A stretch of 64,000 bases of DNA from Parahoeflea alexandrii (GCF_024105735.1 NZ_JAAAML010000004.1:124001-188000), one strand, 5' to 3'; counted from the stretch's first letter, positions 1 to 10,830 are shown. The notes: generated by a model not told the origin, from the sequence alone. Translations and numbers: made by a program.

Positions 1-194
1 ATGCCGAATTGGGAGGAGGAGGAGTTCGGCGTGGCGTTGATTGATATATGGAACAGTTTATGCTGCATTGCAATAGGAAAATCCGAAAAAATTTATCATC
101 CGATAAACTTGCAGAACTATTTGTAATATATCGTGTTTTCTCAGGCTACAGCCCTTACTTGGCTAGCTCGAATGGAGAAATTATCGCGCCGCAA
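1..194. other. Non-coding left edge, no gene seen
   Basis: I find no convincing gene here. There is a small inverted repeat (GCCGAA at 3-8 and TTCGGC at 25-30) around a purine-rich run. The stretch from about 45 to 170 is AT-richer than its surroundings. It may be the intergenic tail of whatever lies to the left of the window. Confidence 0.5.
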
Positions 195-226
195 CAAAAA
201 ACCGGGGCCTTGGGCCCCGGTTTTGT
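195..226 (-). terminator. Rho-independent terminator after the xylFHG-type operon
   Basis: An 8-bp GC stem (CCGGGGCC at 202-209 with GGCCCCGG at 213-220) has a 3-nt loop and is extended by A/T pairs on both sides. Read on the minus strand the hairpin is followed by a run of six T. It lies just past the stop codon of the ATPase gene at 235. Confidence 0.85.
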
Positions 227-234
227 TCGGTCTG

Positions 235-1011
235 TCAGGCGGTTTGCAGCGCCCCGGGTCCGGGGATCGCGTTGGCGGGACACTTGCCGGCGATGATCAT
301 GCCGAGCATGTCATCCTCGCTGACCTCGTCGACCTTCACGGTCCCGACCAATTGTCCGTTCTTCATGACATTGGCCCGGTCACACAGCATCTTGACCTGG
401 TGGATGTCATGGTCGATCAGAAAGATGCCGATGCCTTCCGACTTCAGCTGTTCGATCAGTTCCGCCACCATCTGGGTTTCCTGAACGCCCAACGCCGCGG
501 TCGGCTCATCCATGATCAGGATCCTGGCATTGAAATAGACCGCGCGGGCGATCGCCACCGATTGCCTCTGGCCTCCGGACAGTCCGGCAACAGGCGTATG
601 GAAGCGCCTGAAGTTCGGGTTGAGGCGGGCAAGGATCTTGCGGGTCTCGGCTTCCATCTGGGCGTCATTGACAAAACCGGTCGGGCTCATCAGCTCACGT
701 CCAAGGAAGAGGTTTGACGCCGCGTCCAGATTGTCGGCGAGCGCGAGATACTGGTAGATGGTCTCGATCTGGTAATTGCGCGCGTCGCGCGGATTGTTGA
801 TCGTAGCCTTCTCGCCGTTGATGTAGATCTCGCCACTGTCGCGCTGCAGAGCGCCCGACAGCATCTTCATCAGCACCGACTTGCCAGCACCGTTGTGACC
901 GAGCACGCCGACCACTTCACCAGGGTAGAGGTCGATGGTGACGTGATCGACAGCCTTGATGCCGCCGAACGACTTCACCATGTCACGCATTTCAACAAGT
1001 GGTGCGGTCAT
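235..1011 (-). CDS. xylG: Sugar ABC transporter ATP-binding protein, XylG-like, single ATPase domain
   Basis: This is the ATPase that drives a sugar importer at the inner membrane. All ABC motifs are visible: Walker [10 protein letters not shown]-loop, signature LSGGQRQ, Walker B ILIMDEP, and the H-loop in DHD. At 258 residues it is one nucleotide-binding domain, about half of E. coli XylG, which has two; single-domain versions are common in Rhizobiales. The ATG at 1011 is chosen because it overlaps the permease stop by 4 bp (ATGA) and starts the conserved domain; a longer reading to 1305 only shadows the permease. It is last in a binding protein-permease-ATPase operon that ends in a terminator. 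The substrate is inferred from the binding protein. Confidence 0.85.
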   Translation of the reverse strand: MTAPLVEMRDMVKSFGGIKAVDHVTIDLYPGEVVGVLGHNGAGKSVLMKMLSGALQRDSGEIYINGEKATINNPRDARNYQIETIYQYLALADNLDAASNLFLGRELMSPTGFVNDAQMEAETRKILARLNPNFRRFHTPVAGLSGGQRQSVAIARAVYFNARILIMDEPTAALGVQETQMVAELIEQLKSEGIGIFLIDHDIHQVKMLCDRANVMKNGQLVGTVKVDEVSEDDMLGMIIAGKCPANAIPGPGALQTA

Positions 1012-2309
1012 GTCCTGTCTCCCGTGCGTCGGCGGTAGAGGATATCGATGAAGACGGCGAGAACAAGGACGGAACCCACGACCATGTTCTGATAGGGCGC
1101 GTCGACACCCACCATTGCCATGCCCGATTGCAGGCTCTGCATGATCAGGGCACCCAGCACGGCGCCATATATCGTGCCCATACCGCCCGCCAGCGCGGTA
1201 CCGCCGATCACGGCTGCCGCGATCACCCGCAACTCGTCGAGCGTGCCGATGTCGTTGGAATGGAAGGTCTGGCGCGACGAGGCGACAATGGCCGAGATGG
1301 CGCACAGCATGCCCATGATGGCGAAGACCTTGACCGTCAGCAGACGGGTGTTGATACCCGCCAGAGCCGCGGCTTCCGGATTGCCGCCGGTGGCAAAGAT
1401 GTAGCGTCCCAGCCGGGTGCGCCGCGCAACGATGGTCATGACGATGACGATAAGGATCAACAACAGGACAGATATCGGGATACCATACCCTGCGATCGTG
1501 CCCTCGGGCAGGATCTCGCCTCGGGCCTCGTAGATACGCTGCAAGCGTGCAGTGGGGATTTCATAGGCATTGAGAATCGCGACAAAGCCGATGATCGTAG
1601 CCGCTATGATTGCGCCTATGAGCGCTTCCGCCCACACCGGCTTGACCGGAAACTCGTGCGCCACCCGGGTACGCCGGGACTGGATAAGCGCGTAGAGCGA
1701 GCCAATGATGGCAACGACGGCGAAAATCCAGCTCCAGGTCTCCCCGAGCGTTCCGTTGATGCCGCCAAACAACTGAAAATTCTCATCCAGCGGTCCGATG
1801 GTCTGCCCTTTGGTCAGGTGCCAGGCAACGTTTCGCCAGACGAGGAAACCACCGAGCGTGACGATAAAGGCCGGGATGGCCAGATAGCCGATCAGCCAGC
1901 CCTGGAAGGCGCCAATGAGCAGGCCTGTCAGGATGCCAACAACAACTGCGATTGGCATGGTGGCGGGATTGTTGAGACCAAAACCGAGCCAGTCGGGAAC
2001 GAACCAGGTCTGGGTCATCGCCATCATCGCCGAGCAGGTCGCCAACAGCGACCCCACTGACAAATCGATGTTGCGTGTGACGATCACGAACACCATGCCG
2101 GTCGCCATGATGGCAACAGAGGCGGTCTGGATCGTGAGATTGAAGAGGTTCCGCGGGGTCATGAAACGCCCCTCGGTGAGGAAATTGAAGACAAGGCATA
2201 TCACCACGAAAGCGCCGATCATGCCGAGCAGACGTGTGTCAATTTCCAGGGCGGAGAAGAAGTTTCGCGGCTTCGGCGGCGCGCTCGCAGCAGGGGGCGT
2301 ATCGGTCAT
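1008..2309 (-). CDS. xylH: Sugar ABC transporter permease, XylH-like
   Basis: This is a 433-residue, very hydrophobic inner-membrane protein of the ribose/xylose permease family (BPD_transp_2). An EAAALAGIN stretch near residue 310 fits the cytoplasmic loop that contacts the ATPase. Length and position between binding-protein and ATPase genes match XylH. ATG 2309 begins MTDTPPAAS; the longer frame to 2378 would read through an intergenic hairpin and lacks support. Its 3' end overlaps the ATPase start by 4 bp, so the two are translationally coupled. Its level relative to the binding protein may be set by the hairpin at 2341-2360. Confidence 0.85.
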   Translation of the reverse strand: MTDTPPAASAPPKPRNFFSALEIDTRLLGMIGAFVVICLVFNFLTEGRFMTPRNLFNLTIQTASVAIMATGMVFVIVTRNIDLSVGSLLATCSAMMAMTQTWFVPDWLGFGLNNPATMPIAVVVGILTGLLIGAFQGWLIGYLAIPAFIVTLGGFLVWRNVAWHLTKGQTIGPLDENFQLFGGINGTLGETWSWIFAVVAIIGSLYALIQSRRTRVAHEFPVKPVWAEALIGAIIAATIIGFVAILNAYEIPTARLQRIYEARGEILPEGTIAGYGIPISVLLLILIVIVMTIVARRTRLGRYIFATGGNPEAAALAGINTRLLTVKVFAIMGMLCAISAIVASSRQTFHSNDIGTLDELRVIAAAVIGGTALAGGMGTIYGAVLGALIMQSLQSGMAMVGVDAPYQNMVVGSVLVLAVFIDILYRRRTGDRT

Positions 2310-2340
2310 GGCCGTCTTCCGGATAGATGCAAAGATGCGC

Positions 2341-2360
2341 CCCCACCCCGAAGGATGGGG
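2341..2360 (-). promoter_or_regulatory. Intercistronic hairpin with UUCG tetraloop between binding-protein and permease genes
   Basis: On the minus-strand transcript CCCCAUCC and GGGUGGGG form an 8-bp stem (one G-U pair) closed by a UUCG tetraloop. There is no U-tract, so it looks less like a full terminator than an RNA-stabilising or attenuating element. Such elements commonly let a binding-protein message accumulate above the permease and ATPase messages. The structure is seen; the role is inferred. Confidence 0.6.
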
Positions 2361-2396
2361 ACACTGTTCACAATTCAAGCGACTGAGGTCGAACCC

Positions 2397-3428
2397 TTAG
2401 TTGCAGGGAGCAGGACCACCGGAGACGCCCTGGCACAGATCTTCCTTGCTGATCCAGCCAGCGTCGACAACCGTGGCGAGGTTGTCCTTGGTGATCGGAA
2501 CCGGTGCGAGGAACATCGCGGTCATCGTGGTGCCGGAAGGCGAGGTCCATTCGGAAGCGCCGTCGATGTCGGCCATGGCGGTGCCGCTGGCCAACTGGGC
2601 AGCGATTTCACCGGCAGCCTTGCCGAGCGCACGGGCATCCTTCCAGACGCTGACGGTCTGCGTGCCCTTGGCAACGCGGTTGAGGGCGGCATGGTCACCG
2701 TCCTGGCCCGAGACCGGAATGCCTTCCATGCCCTGCGCCGTCAGCGCAGCCACTGCACCGCCGGCGGTGCCGTCGTTGGAGGCCACAACAGCGTCGACCT
2801 TGTTGTCTTCGGCAGTCAGGATCTGCTCCATGTTGCGCTGCGCGTTGGCCGGAAGCCAACCGTCGGTGTAGGCCTCGCCCACGATGGTGATATCGCCGGC
2901 ATCGATGGCCGACTGCAGGACCTCCTGCTGGCCGCCACGAAGGAAGTCTGCGTTCGGATCGGTGGGCGAACCCTTGATCATCACGTAGTTACCCTTCGGC
3001 GCAGCGGCGAGCACCGCACGGGCCTGCATGCGGCCAACCTCGACATTGTCGAAGGTCAGATAGAAGGCACGGCTGTCCTCGATGAGACGGTCGTAGGCGA
3101 TGACCGGCACATTTTCGTCGGCGGCCGCCTGGACGGCGGGAATGATCGCCTGGGTGTCCTGCGCCAGAACGATGAGCGCATCGACGCCCTGGGCCATCAG
3201 GCTTTCAATATCCGAAAGCTGCTTTGCGGCAGACGATTGCGCGTCGGTGGAGACATAGGTGTCGCCAGCCGCTTCGATCGCGGCCTTCATTGCTGCCTCG
3301 TCAGTTTTCCAGCGCTCTTCCTGGAAGTTCGACCAGGATACGCCAATCACCATGTCCTTCGCGAAAGCGGCTGTGGACATGGTCAGAGCAAGGGCCGATC
3401 CGGCCAGAAGATGGATAATCGATTTCAT
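2397..3428 (-). CDS. xylF: Periplasmic sugar-binding protein, XylF-like
   Basis: This 343-residue periplasmic binding protein (Peripla_BP_4 type) has a clear signal peptide ending around AAFA (residue 23). The mature part carries motifs typical of D-xylose-binding proteins: LAQDTQAIIPAV, VIAYDRLI, VASNDGTAGGAVAAL and SGQDGD. Two C-terminal cysteines (residues near 332 and 342) may form a disulfide. It is the first gene of the operon and faces the ROK regulator gene across a 367-bp divergent region holding a 21-bp palindrome. Xylose is the best guess, but no xylA or xylB is in the window, so another aldose is possible. Confidence 0.8.
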   Translation of the reverse strand: MKSIIHLLAGSALALTMSTAAFAKDMVIGVSWSNFQEERWKTDEAAMKAAIEAAGDTYVSTDAQSSAAKQLSDIESLMAQGVDALIVLAQDTQAIIPAVQAAADENVPVIAYDRLIEDSRAFYLTFDNVEVGRMQARAVLAAAPKGNYVMIKGSPTDPNADFLRGGQQEVLQSAIDAGDITIVGEAYTDGWLPANAQRNMEQILTAEDNKVDAVVASNDGTAGGAVAALTAQGMEGIPVSGQDGDHAALNRVAKGTQTVSVWKDARALGKAAGEIAAQLASGTAMADIDGASEWTSPSGTTMTAMFLAPVPITKDNLATVVDAGWISKEDLCQGVSGGPAPCN

Positions 3429-3795
3429 GTAGTCCTCCCAAAAAATTCACATCGGATGGAGTGTTCCAGTCCGGTCACTGTTCAACTGCACGACCCGCAG
3501 CTCGGTGGCGAGCTTTTTCTCGACAGTCGAGAAAATTAATGTCAGGCTTCACTCAGGCTGTCAACACGGGCAAGACAAGCGCCGGACCCGCCCGATCGAG
3601 ACCGCACTGCCTGCAACGGCATCGCCTGCAAGGGGAAAACCCTGGCGAAGCTGAAGACAGGCAAACCGGCGGCCGGTATCATGGGTCAAGAGCCGGAATG
3701 ACAAGGGAGGCGTGGGAGGAACGGCCGGGAGAGCCTGTCCCTCATGCAGTGAGGAACGGAAGTGGATTTGCAGCAATGAATTGGCGGCAGCGAAA
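3429..3795. other. Divergent promoter region between xylF-like and ROK genes
   Basis: This 367-bp non-coding region must hold the promoters of both the sugar importer operon (minus) and the ROK operon (plus). The one strong element is the perfect palindrome at 3515-3535, described separately. I see no further gene. Confidence 0.6.
3515..3535. promoter_or_regulatory. Perfect 21-bp palindrome, candidate ROK repressor operator
   Basis: The left arm TTTTCTCGAC (3515-3524), a central A (3525) and its exact reverse complement (3526-3535) make a perfect 10+1+10 palindrome. It sits 87 bp upstream of the xylF-like start and 260 bp upstream of the ROK start, so it is well placed for repression of the transport operon by the adjacent ROK protein. 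The sequence is seen; the binding partner is inferred. Confidence 0.7.
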
Positions 3796-5028
3796 ATGCT
3801 GACGAAGTCGAGCACCGAGCTCATCCGCCAGCAAAACCGCGCCCGCATCCTTGCGGCGTTGCGACGCAAGAACGGACAGTCGCATACCGAGCTTGCCATC
3901 GAGACCGGGCTCGCCTCGGCAACGGTGACCGCCATCACGCAGGAACTGGAGAACGAGAACGTCATCGAGCGCACGGTGGCGGCTCCTGCCGGTGGACGCG
4001 GCCGGCCGCGAATCCTTTTCAAGCAGCGCCGCTCGGCGGCCTATGCCGCCTTTGTCCGGATATCGTCCGATGTGCTGCAGTATTCGATGGTCGACTATTC
4101 AGGCACCCTGATCTACCGCATCGAGGAAAAGCGCGACAATGCCGGGCAGAAGGTGGATGCATTTGCCGCCGACATCCGGGCTGCTCTCGGACGGCTCGCG
4201 GAGAAATCCCGGATCCCGAATCATGCATTGAAAGCCATCTCGATCTCGTCGAAGGGTCTCGTCGCCGACGACAACAGGACGCTGCTGTGGTCTTCGGTCC
4301 TGGGCAGCCAGCAGATCGACATGCACAAGACGCTCGAGCCCGACTGGCAAGCCACGATCACGCTCAGCCACGAGAGCCTGCTGGTGGCCAGCGCGCTGCA
4401 CACCTCGCTCAGCCGCAAGGCGGGCAAGCCTATCCCACGGCTGGCTGCCCTGTCGCTCGGCCATTCGATCGGTCTTGGAGTGGTGCATGCCGACGGCTAT
4501 GAATCTCCGCGGGCCCGGGCTCCGGGCTTCGGACACATGATACACAGCCATGGCGGCGCACTTTGCCGCTGCGGTTCGCAAGGCTGCATCGAGGCCTATG
4601 CCGGCTCCTACGCCATCCTGCGCGCAGCCTTCAGGGTTCCGCCAAACACCTTGCCGGCGCATTTCGTACCCTTTGTCGAAATCGAGAGGATCGCGGTGCT
4701 TGCGCGCGGCGGCGACCGCATGGCCAAGACCGCCTTTCGCGACGCCGGCACGGCCATCGGCAACGGGCTGGCACGGCTGATCAGTCTTCACGGCAAGATG
4801 CCGATCGTCTTCACCGGCCCGGGCGTCCGGTTCTTTGACCTCATGCGGCCCGGAATCGACGAAGGCCTTTCCGCCTCGCTCGGTGTTCAGATCGAAGGCC
4901 CGCCCGAAATGTCGGCCTCGCCAGATGAAGAACGCCTCGTCTTCGAAGGCCACCTCAATCATACCATGTCGGCGATCGACCGTGACGTGATCGCACCCAA
5001 GATCCTTGCTCAGGGAGGAACAGCATGA
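3796..5028 (+). CDS. ROK-family transcriptional regulator (XylR/NagC type)
   Basis: This 410-residue protein has an N-terminal winged-helix DNA-binding segment (HTELAIETGLASATVTAI, about residues 24-42) followed by a sugar-kinase-fold ROK domain. The ROK zinc motif is complete: GH, then CRCGSQGCIE near residues 258-266. The ATG at 3796 is chosen because it starts the conserved region (MLTKSSTELIRQQ); the frame to 3712 adds 28 unsupported residues. It is divergent from the XylFHG-type operon and probably represses it until a sugar binds. Its stop codon overlaps the next ATG by 4 bp, tying a sugar-responsive regulator to two secreted redox/propeller proteins, which is unusual. Confidence 0.85.
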   Translation: MLTKSSTELIRQQNRARILAALRRKNGQSHTELAIETGLASATVTAITQELENENVIERTVAAPAGGRGRPRILFKQRRSAAYAAFVRISSDVLQYSMVDYSGTLIYRIEEKRDNAGQKVDAFAADIRAALGRLAEKSRIPNHALKAISISSKGLVADDNRTLLWSSVLGSQQIDMHKTLEPDWQATITLSHESLLVASALHTSLSRKAGKPIPRLAALSLGHSIGLGVVHADGYESPRARAPGFGHMIHSHGGALCRCGSQGCIEAYAGSYAILRAAFRVPPNTLPAHFVPFVEIERIAVLARGGDRMAKTAFRDAGTAIGNGLARLISLHGKMPIVFTGPGVRFFDLMRPGIDEGLSASLGVQIEGPPEMSASPDEERLVFEGHLNHTMSAIDRDVIAPKILAQGGTA

Positions 5029-6467
5029 ATCACCGGGCTCAAAGAACGCGCTGGAGCTGCCGGATCGCAGCCGTCGCGGTCCTGCAAGTGGGACTGGCTG
5101 CAGCGGCGGTGGCCGCCGACGAGCCATGGGCGGAGCGAACACGGGCTCTCGGCGCCACGGAGACGATGCCGAGCGGCCCGCTTTCAAAGGACCAGCTCGA
5201 GGTTCTGACAAATACCGGCAAGGACCTGTTCGAAGCGCATTTCACCACGCTTGACGGTGTCGGCCGGCCTGAGGCGACACAGGCGATCGATCCGACACGA
5301 CGCAGGCATCCGCGCGAGCAGGTGTTTTTTAGAACCGCAGGCCCCGACGCGGGATCCTGTGCCGCCTGCCACAACCAGCCTGCCATCGGCGGCTCCGGCG
5401 ACTTTGTTGCCAACGTGTTTGCCTCTGAAGGTTTTGAAAGCGCGGATTTCGATTCGCTCGACCCGCAGTTTTCCAGTGAGCGGGGCACCAACCATCTCTT
5501 CGGCGCGGGGCTGGTGGAGCTGCTGGCCCGCGAAATGAGCGATGAGCTGCAGTCGATCCGGACCCGGGCGCTTTCGGAAGCACGGTCCAGCGGCACGACG
5601 GTCCGGTTGCCGCTGGAAGCCAAGGGTGTCGATTTTGGACATGTATCGGCGGATCCGGACGGGTCGGTCAATCTCGACGAACTCGATGGCATCGACACCG
5701 ACCTTGTCATCCGCCCTTTCACGCAGAAGGGGGTAATGACATCGCTGAGGCAGTTCACCATCAACGCGCTCAACCACCATCACGGCATGCAGGCAGACGA
5801 ACGTTTCGGCCCTCGCTGGACGGGGTCGGATGACTTTGATGGCGACGGCAAATCGGCGGAGATTTCCTCCGCCGATGTCTCCGCTCTCGTGGCCTGGCAA
5901 GCGACATTGCCGGCGCCGGTTCAGTTGATCCCCGCAGCCAGCGGCTGGGCCGAAGCCGCGGCGCAGGGAGAAACAAGCTTTTCCGATTTCGGATGCACAT
6001 CCTGCCACCGCCCTGCCCTGCCGCTGGAGACACTCTCCTTTACCGATCCGGGGCCCTTCGATCAGGCCGGCACGCTCAATGACGGCCAGGTCAGCGCCAG
6101 TGCGATCTACGACATTGCGCTGCTGGACTGGGCCAAAAGCCTTCCCCGCGATGAGGACGACCGGGTGCTGGTGCCGCTGTTTGGCGATCTGAAGCGGCAC
6201 ATGATGACCGACAACCAGATCGATGTGTTAGGCAATGAACTGCTTTCACAGCGTTTCGTCGACCGCAACATCTTCATGACGGCGGAGCTGTGGGGCGTGG
6301 GCTCCACACAGCCTTACGGACACCGCAATGATTTCACCACGCTTGACGAGATCATCCTCGCCCATGGCGGCAATGGCCGGGAGGCCCGCGATGCCTATGC
6401 CGCGGCATCGGAATCGGAGAAATCAGCCTTGATCGCCTTTCTCAAGACCCTGGTGATTGTCCCATGA
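5025..6467 (+). CDS. Secreted di-haem oxidoreductase (DHOR/DUF1111 family, MauG/CcP-like)
   Basis: This is a 480-residue exported c-type cytochrome with a signal peptide to about residue 31 (AVAA). Two CxxCH haem sites are visible: CAACH at 112-116 and CTSCH at 324-328. The conserved context of the di-haem oxidoreductase family is present (FGAGLVELL, and MTAELWGVGSTQPYGHR near the C terminus). The family is related to bacterial cytochrome c peroxidases and MauG; the substrate of most members is unknown. It overlaps both neighbours by ATGA (5025-5028 and 6464-6467), so it is made together with the ROK regulator and the FG-GAP protein. I infer a periplasmic oxidation role; peroxidase activity is not shown. 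Confidence 0.8.
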   Translation: MNHRAQRTRWSCRIAAVAVLQVGLAAAAVAADEPWAERTRALGATETMPSGPLSKDQLEVLTNTGKDLFEAHFTTLDGVGRPEATQAIDPTRRRHPREQVFFRTAGPDAGSCAACHNQPAIGGSGDFVANVFASEGFESADFDSLDPQFSSERGTNHLFGAGLVELLAREMSDELQSIRTRALSEARSSGTTVRLPLEAKGVDFGHVSADPDGSVNLDELDGIDTDLVIRPFTQKGVMTSLRQFTINALNHHHGMQADERFGPRWTGSDDFDGDGKSAEISSADVSALVAWQATLPAPVQLIPAASGWAEAAAQGETSFSDFGCTSCHRPALPLETLSFTDPGPFDQAGTLNDGQVSASAIYDIALLDWAKSLPRDEDDRVLVPLFGDLKRHMMTDNQIDVLGNELLSQRFVDRNIFMTAELWGVGSTQPYGHRNDFTTLDEIILAHGGNGREARDAYAAASESEKSALIAFLKTLVIVP

Positions 6468-8113
6468 CGACCATCTCTCCCCTGCTCGCCATCAGCGCGG
6501 TGTGGCTCGCGGCCCTTGGCCAATCCGCGAGCGCCCAGACAGCCTTTACCGCCGACGTGCCGACCCTTCATGAGGAGGCGGCAAGCGCGGGCATCGATCA
6601 AAGCTACACCGGCGGATGGGAGTTTTTTGTCGGCGGGGGTGCGGCGAGTTTCGATTGCAACGGGGACCGCCTTCCCGATCTGCTGATTGCCGGCGGGTCC
6701 GCACCAGCGAAGTTCTTCGTCAACGAAAGTATGACCGGCGGCGCGCTGGCGTTCAAACCGATGCAAACAGGATTGAAGGCGGAGGATCTCACCGGTGTGC
6801 TGGGAGCCTATCCGCTCGATATCGACAATGACCGGCATACGGACCTGGTGCTGCTGCGGCTCGGGCGCAACCTGGTGCTCAAGGGCGGCCCCGATTGCAG
6901 TTTCGAGAAAGCCAACAGGAGCTTCTCGATCGACGGGGGCCGGGCGTGGTCGACCGGCATGTCGGCAATATGGGAAAAGGGCAACCGTTTTCCGACCATC
7001 GCGATCGGCAATTATGTGGATCGCTCGGCACCGGGAACCCCGTTCGGGACCTGCGAACCCAACCAGCTGCTTCGACCACACCCAGGCGACGTGCCCGACT
7101 ACTCGGATGCCCTGAGGCTAGAGCCCGGTCACTGTGCGCTATCGCTGCTGTTTACAGACTGGAACCGCTCGGGCGAGCCCGATCTGAGGATCACCAATGA
7201 CCGGCAATATTACCGCGGTGGACAGGAACAGCTTTGGGAAATGAACCAGGGCCGACCACCGCGGCTCTACACCGCCTCGCAGGGCTGGCAGAGGCTGACC
7301 GTATGGGGCATGGGAATCGCCGAAACGGATTTTGATGCCGATGGTCTGCCCGAATATGCGCTGACCTCGATGGGCGACACAAAGTTGCAGAAGCTTGACG
7401 AGGAAGCCGGCGAGGATCGGCCGACATATCGCGACATCGCGTTCGAAAAGGGTGCCACCGCCCACCGGCCCTATGCCGGCGGGGATTCGAAACCCTCAAC
7501 CGGCTGGCACAGCGAGTTTGCCGATTTCAACAATGACACCAAGACCGATCTCTTCATTGCCAAGGGCAATGTGCAGGCGATGCCCGATTTCGCCAGTTTC
7601 GACCCGGACAATCTCTTGCTGGGCGGGTTTGACGACACGTTCCACGAAAAAGGTATGGAGGCCGGTATCGCCCTGAACACCCGAGGCCGTGGTGCGATCG
7701 TCGAAGATTTCAACATGGACGGCATGCTGGATCTGCTTGTGGTCAACCGGGAGCATCCGGCAAGTCTTTTCCGTAACCTGGGCGTGGCAACGGACTGGGG
7801 GCAGCGGGCGCTCGGCAACTGGATCAAGATCGAACTCGACAACGGCAAGATCAATCCGTCCGCCGTCGGATCGCTGATCTCGGTGCGCACCGGGACGCGC
7901 ACCCAGACCCGCAGGATCCAGATCGGCGGCGGGCATGCTTCGGGGCAAACCGGTTTCGTCCATCTGGGCCTGGGCGTCTCCGAACGCGCAACCATCCGGG
8001 TGCAATGGCCGGACGGCGAGTGGAGCCATCCCTACCGGGTCTTCGCCAATCAGCATGTAAGGATCATCCGCGGGGAGGCCAATGCGCGCTACTGGTACCC
8101 GGTGGCACAGTAG
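6464..8113 (+). CDS. Secreted FG-GAP/VCBS beta-propeller with ASPIC/UnbV domain (CRTAC1 family)
   Basis: This 549-residue secreted protein has a signal peptide ending near ASAQ (residue 24). At least six DxNxDxxxD-like calcium loops mark FG-GAP/VCBS blades, for example DCNGDRLPDLL, DIDNDRHTDLV, DFDADGLPEYA, DFNNDTKTDLF and DFNMDGMLDLL. The last 100 residues match the ASPIC/UnbV module (VGSLISVRTGTRTQTRRIQ, VHLGLG, VQWPDGE). Function of the family is poorly known; binding of carbohydrate or a partner protein is plausible. The 4-bp overlap with the di-haem gene suggests the two proteins act together in the periplasm. The gene ends 37 bp from the convergent LuxR gene with no evident terminator. 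Confidence 0.8.
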   Translation: MTTISPLLAISAVWLAALGQSASAQTAFTADVPTLHEEAASAGIDQSYTGGWEFFVGGGAASFDCNGDRLPDLLIAGGSAPAKFFVNESMTGGALAFKPMQTGLKAEDLTGVLGAYPLDIDNDRHTDLVLLRLGRNLVLKGGPDCSFEKANRSFSIDGGRAWSTGMSAIWEKGNRFPTIAIGNYVDRSAPGTPFGTCEPNQLLRPHPGDVPDYSDALRLEPGHCALSLLFTDWNRSGEPDLRITNDRQYYRGGQEQLWEMNQGRPPRLYTASQGWQRLTVWGMGIAETDFDADGLPEYALTSMGDTKLQKLDEEAGEDRPTYRDIAFEKGATAHRPYAGGDSKPSTGWHSEFADFNNDTKTDLFIAKGNVQAMPDFASFDPDNLLLGGFDDTFHEKGMEAGIALNTRGRGAIVEDFNMDGMLDLLVVNREHPASLFRNLGVATDWGQRALGNWIKIELDNGKINPSAVGSLISVRTGTRTQTRRIQIGGGHASGQTGFVHLGLGVSERATIRVQWPDGEWSHPYRVFANQHVRIIRGEANARYWYPVAQ

Positions 8114-8150
8114 CGCCGGCGCAGTCTGGCAAAAACCTGACGCCAGGCAA

Positions 8151-8885
8151 TCAGTCTATGAAGCCAAAGCGCAGGCCGTGAGCTACGGCCTGGGTCCTGT
8201 TGACGGCATTGAACTTGCGGGCCGCATTGTTGAGGTAGTGGTTGACCGTGTGTTCCGAGAGGTTGAGAATCTGCGCGATTTCGATCGAGGTCTTGCCGAC
8301 CGAGGTCCAGACGAGACACTCCCGCTCGCGCTCGGTCAGTGGAGAATCGGGTTTCGGCGGCCTTGCCGAAACGTGACGCAGTTTCTCGTGCAGCAGCTGG
8401 CCATAGTGCGACAGTTCTGCGGCTTCCACAAAGCTCAGGGGCGCCCGCTTGCCGATGAACAGAAGCGCGGCCGGGCCATGATCCGGATGATAGACAGGAA
8501 CGACAAATGAGCACTCAAGACCGTAGCTGGCCGCCACGCGTTCGGCAAAATCCTTGAAGTTAGCCGGGACAGTCTGGTCCGGTTGATCGAGCCTGAACTC
8601 GAAAGGTGCACTGAACTGGCGAAGAACGCCAGTCAGCGGATTGCTTGGCGGCGGCTGGCTGGCATCCTGTTTCTGCACCATTTCGGACGGTGCTGAGGTG
8701 ATGACAATTGCTTCAGCGAAGGTTTTGACCTCTGCCGAAGGACTGCCGGCCACAAAAAAATACTGGTAGCCAAACCCCTTGGTGACTTCGCGCAGAAGCC
8801 TGAGGACGTCGAACTGTGTCTCGCAGTTCACCACCTGATCACTCAGGCTAAAATCACCCATTTTCTTGTGACCATCAACGGTCAT
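8151..8885 (-). CDS. LuxR-family solo transcriptional regulator
   Basis: This 244-residue protein has an N-terminal autoinducer-binding-like domain and a C-terminal LuxR helix-turn-helix (LTERERECLVWTSVGKTSIEIA, split as LTEREREC and TVNHYLNNAARKF, about 180-244). The helix-turn-helix keeps the invariant E, L and G positions. The N domain lacks the clear W-Y-D-P-W pattern that contacts acyl-homoserine lactones in TraR, and no luxI is adjacent, so it may sense something else. ATG 8885 is preferred over GTG 8894; ATG 8861 is also possible. It is divergent from the acyl-CoA ligase gene, a possible target. Confidence 0.75.
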   Translation of the reverse strand: MTVDGHKKMGDFSLSDQVVNCETQFDVLRLLREVTKGFGYQYFFVAGSPSAEVKTFAEAIVITSAPSEMVQKQDASQPPPSNPLTGVLRQFSAPFEFRLDQPDQTVPANFKDFAERVAASYGLECSFVVPVYHPDHGPAALLFIGKRAPLSFVEAAELSHYGQLLHEKLRHVSARPPKPDSPLTERERECLVWTSVGKTSIEIAQILNLSEHTVNHYLNNAARKFNAVNRTQAVAHGLRFGFID

Positions 8886-9201
8886 ACGTGGCACAGTCCC
8901 AGCATACAGACCTTTGACAAGGAAAGAGGATGGCTCTTCGCGGAATTATGCTCGCCTGCAAAGCCGTCGATTATCACTGTAGCCCCCCAATTCATGCGCT
9001 TGTTAAAACAACCTTTCATTGAGAAAGAACCCGACAAGCAATTCGGCTTTGATAGACCCGCATCTGCCAAACTTTATTTAAGACTATACTAAATTCATTC
9101 ATATGCAAAACGCCTAATTGGCAATAATTTGAGGTTGTCTGAACTCCCCTGATGGCGCTAGTGTTTGTGGCTGGACGAGGAGAAAATCCAAAGGGGATCA
9201 T
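8886..9201. other. AT-rich divergent region between the LuxR solo and acyl-CoA ligase genes
   Basis: This 316-bp region holds the promoters of both flanking genes. It is AT-rich from about 9060 to 9135, with a TATACT hexamer at 9085-9090 as a possible -10 but no convincing -35. I see no lux-box-like palindrome and no gene. Confidence 0.4.

Positions 9202-10830
<1,629 letters not shown>

Noticed and set aside
133-717. 194-residue plus-strand frame at the left edge
   Set aside because: It covers the terminator and then runs antisense to the well-supported ATPase gene.
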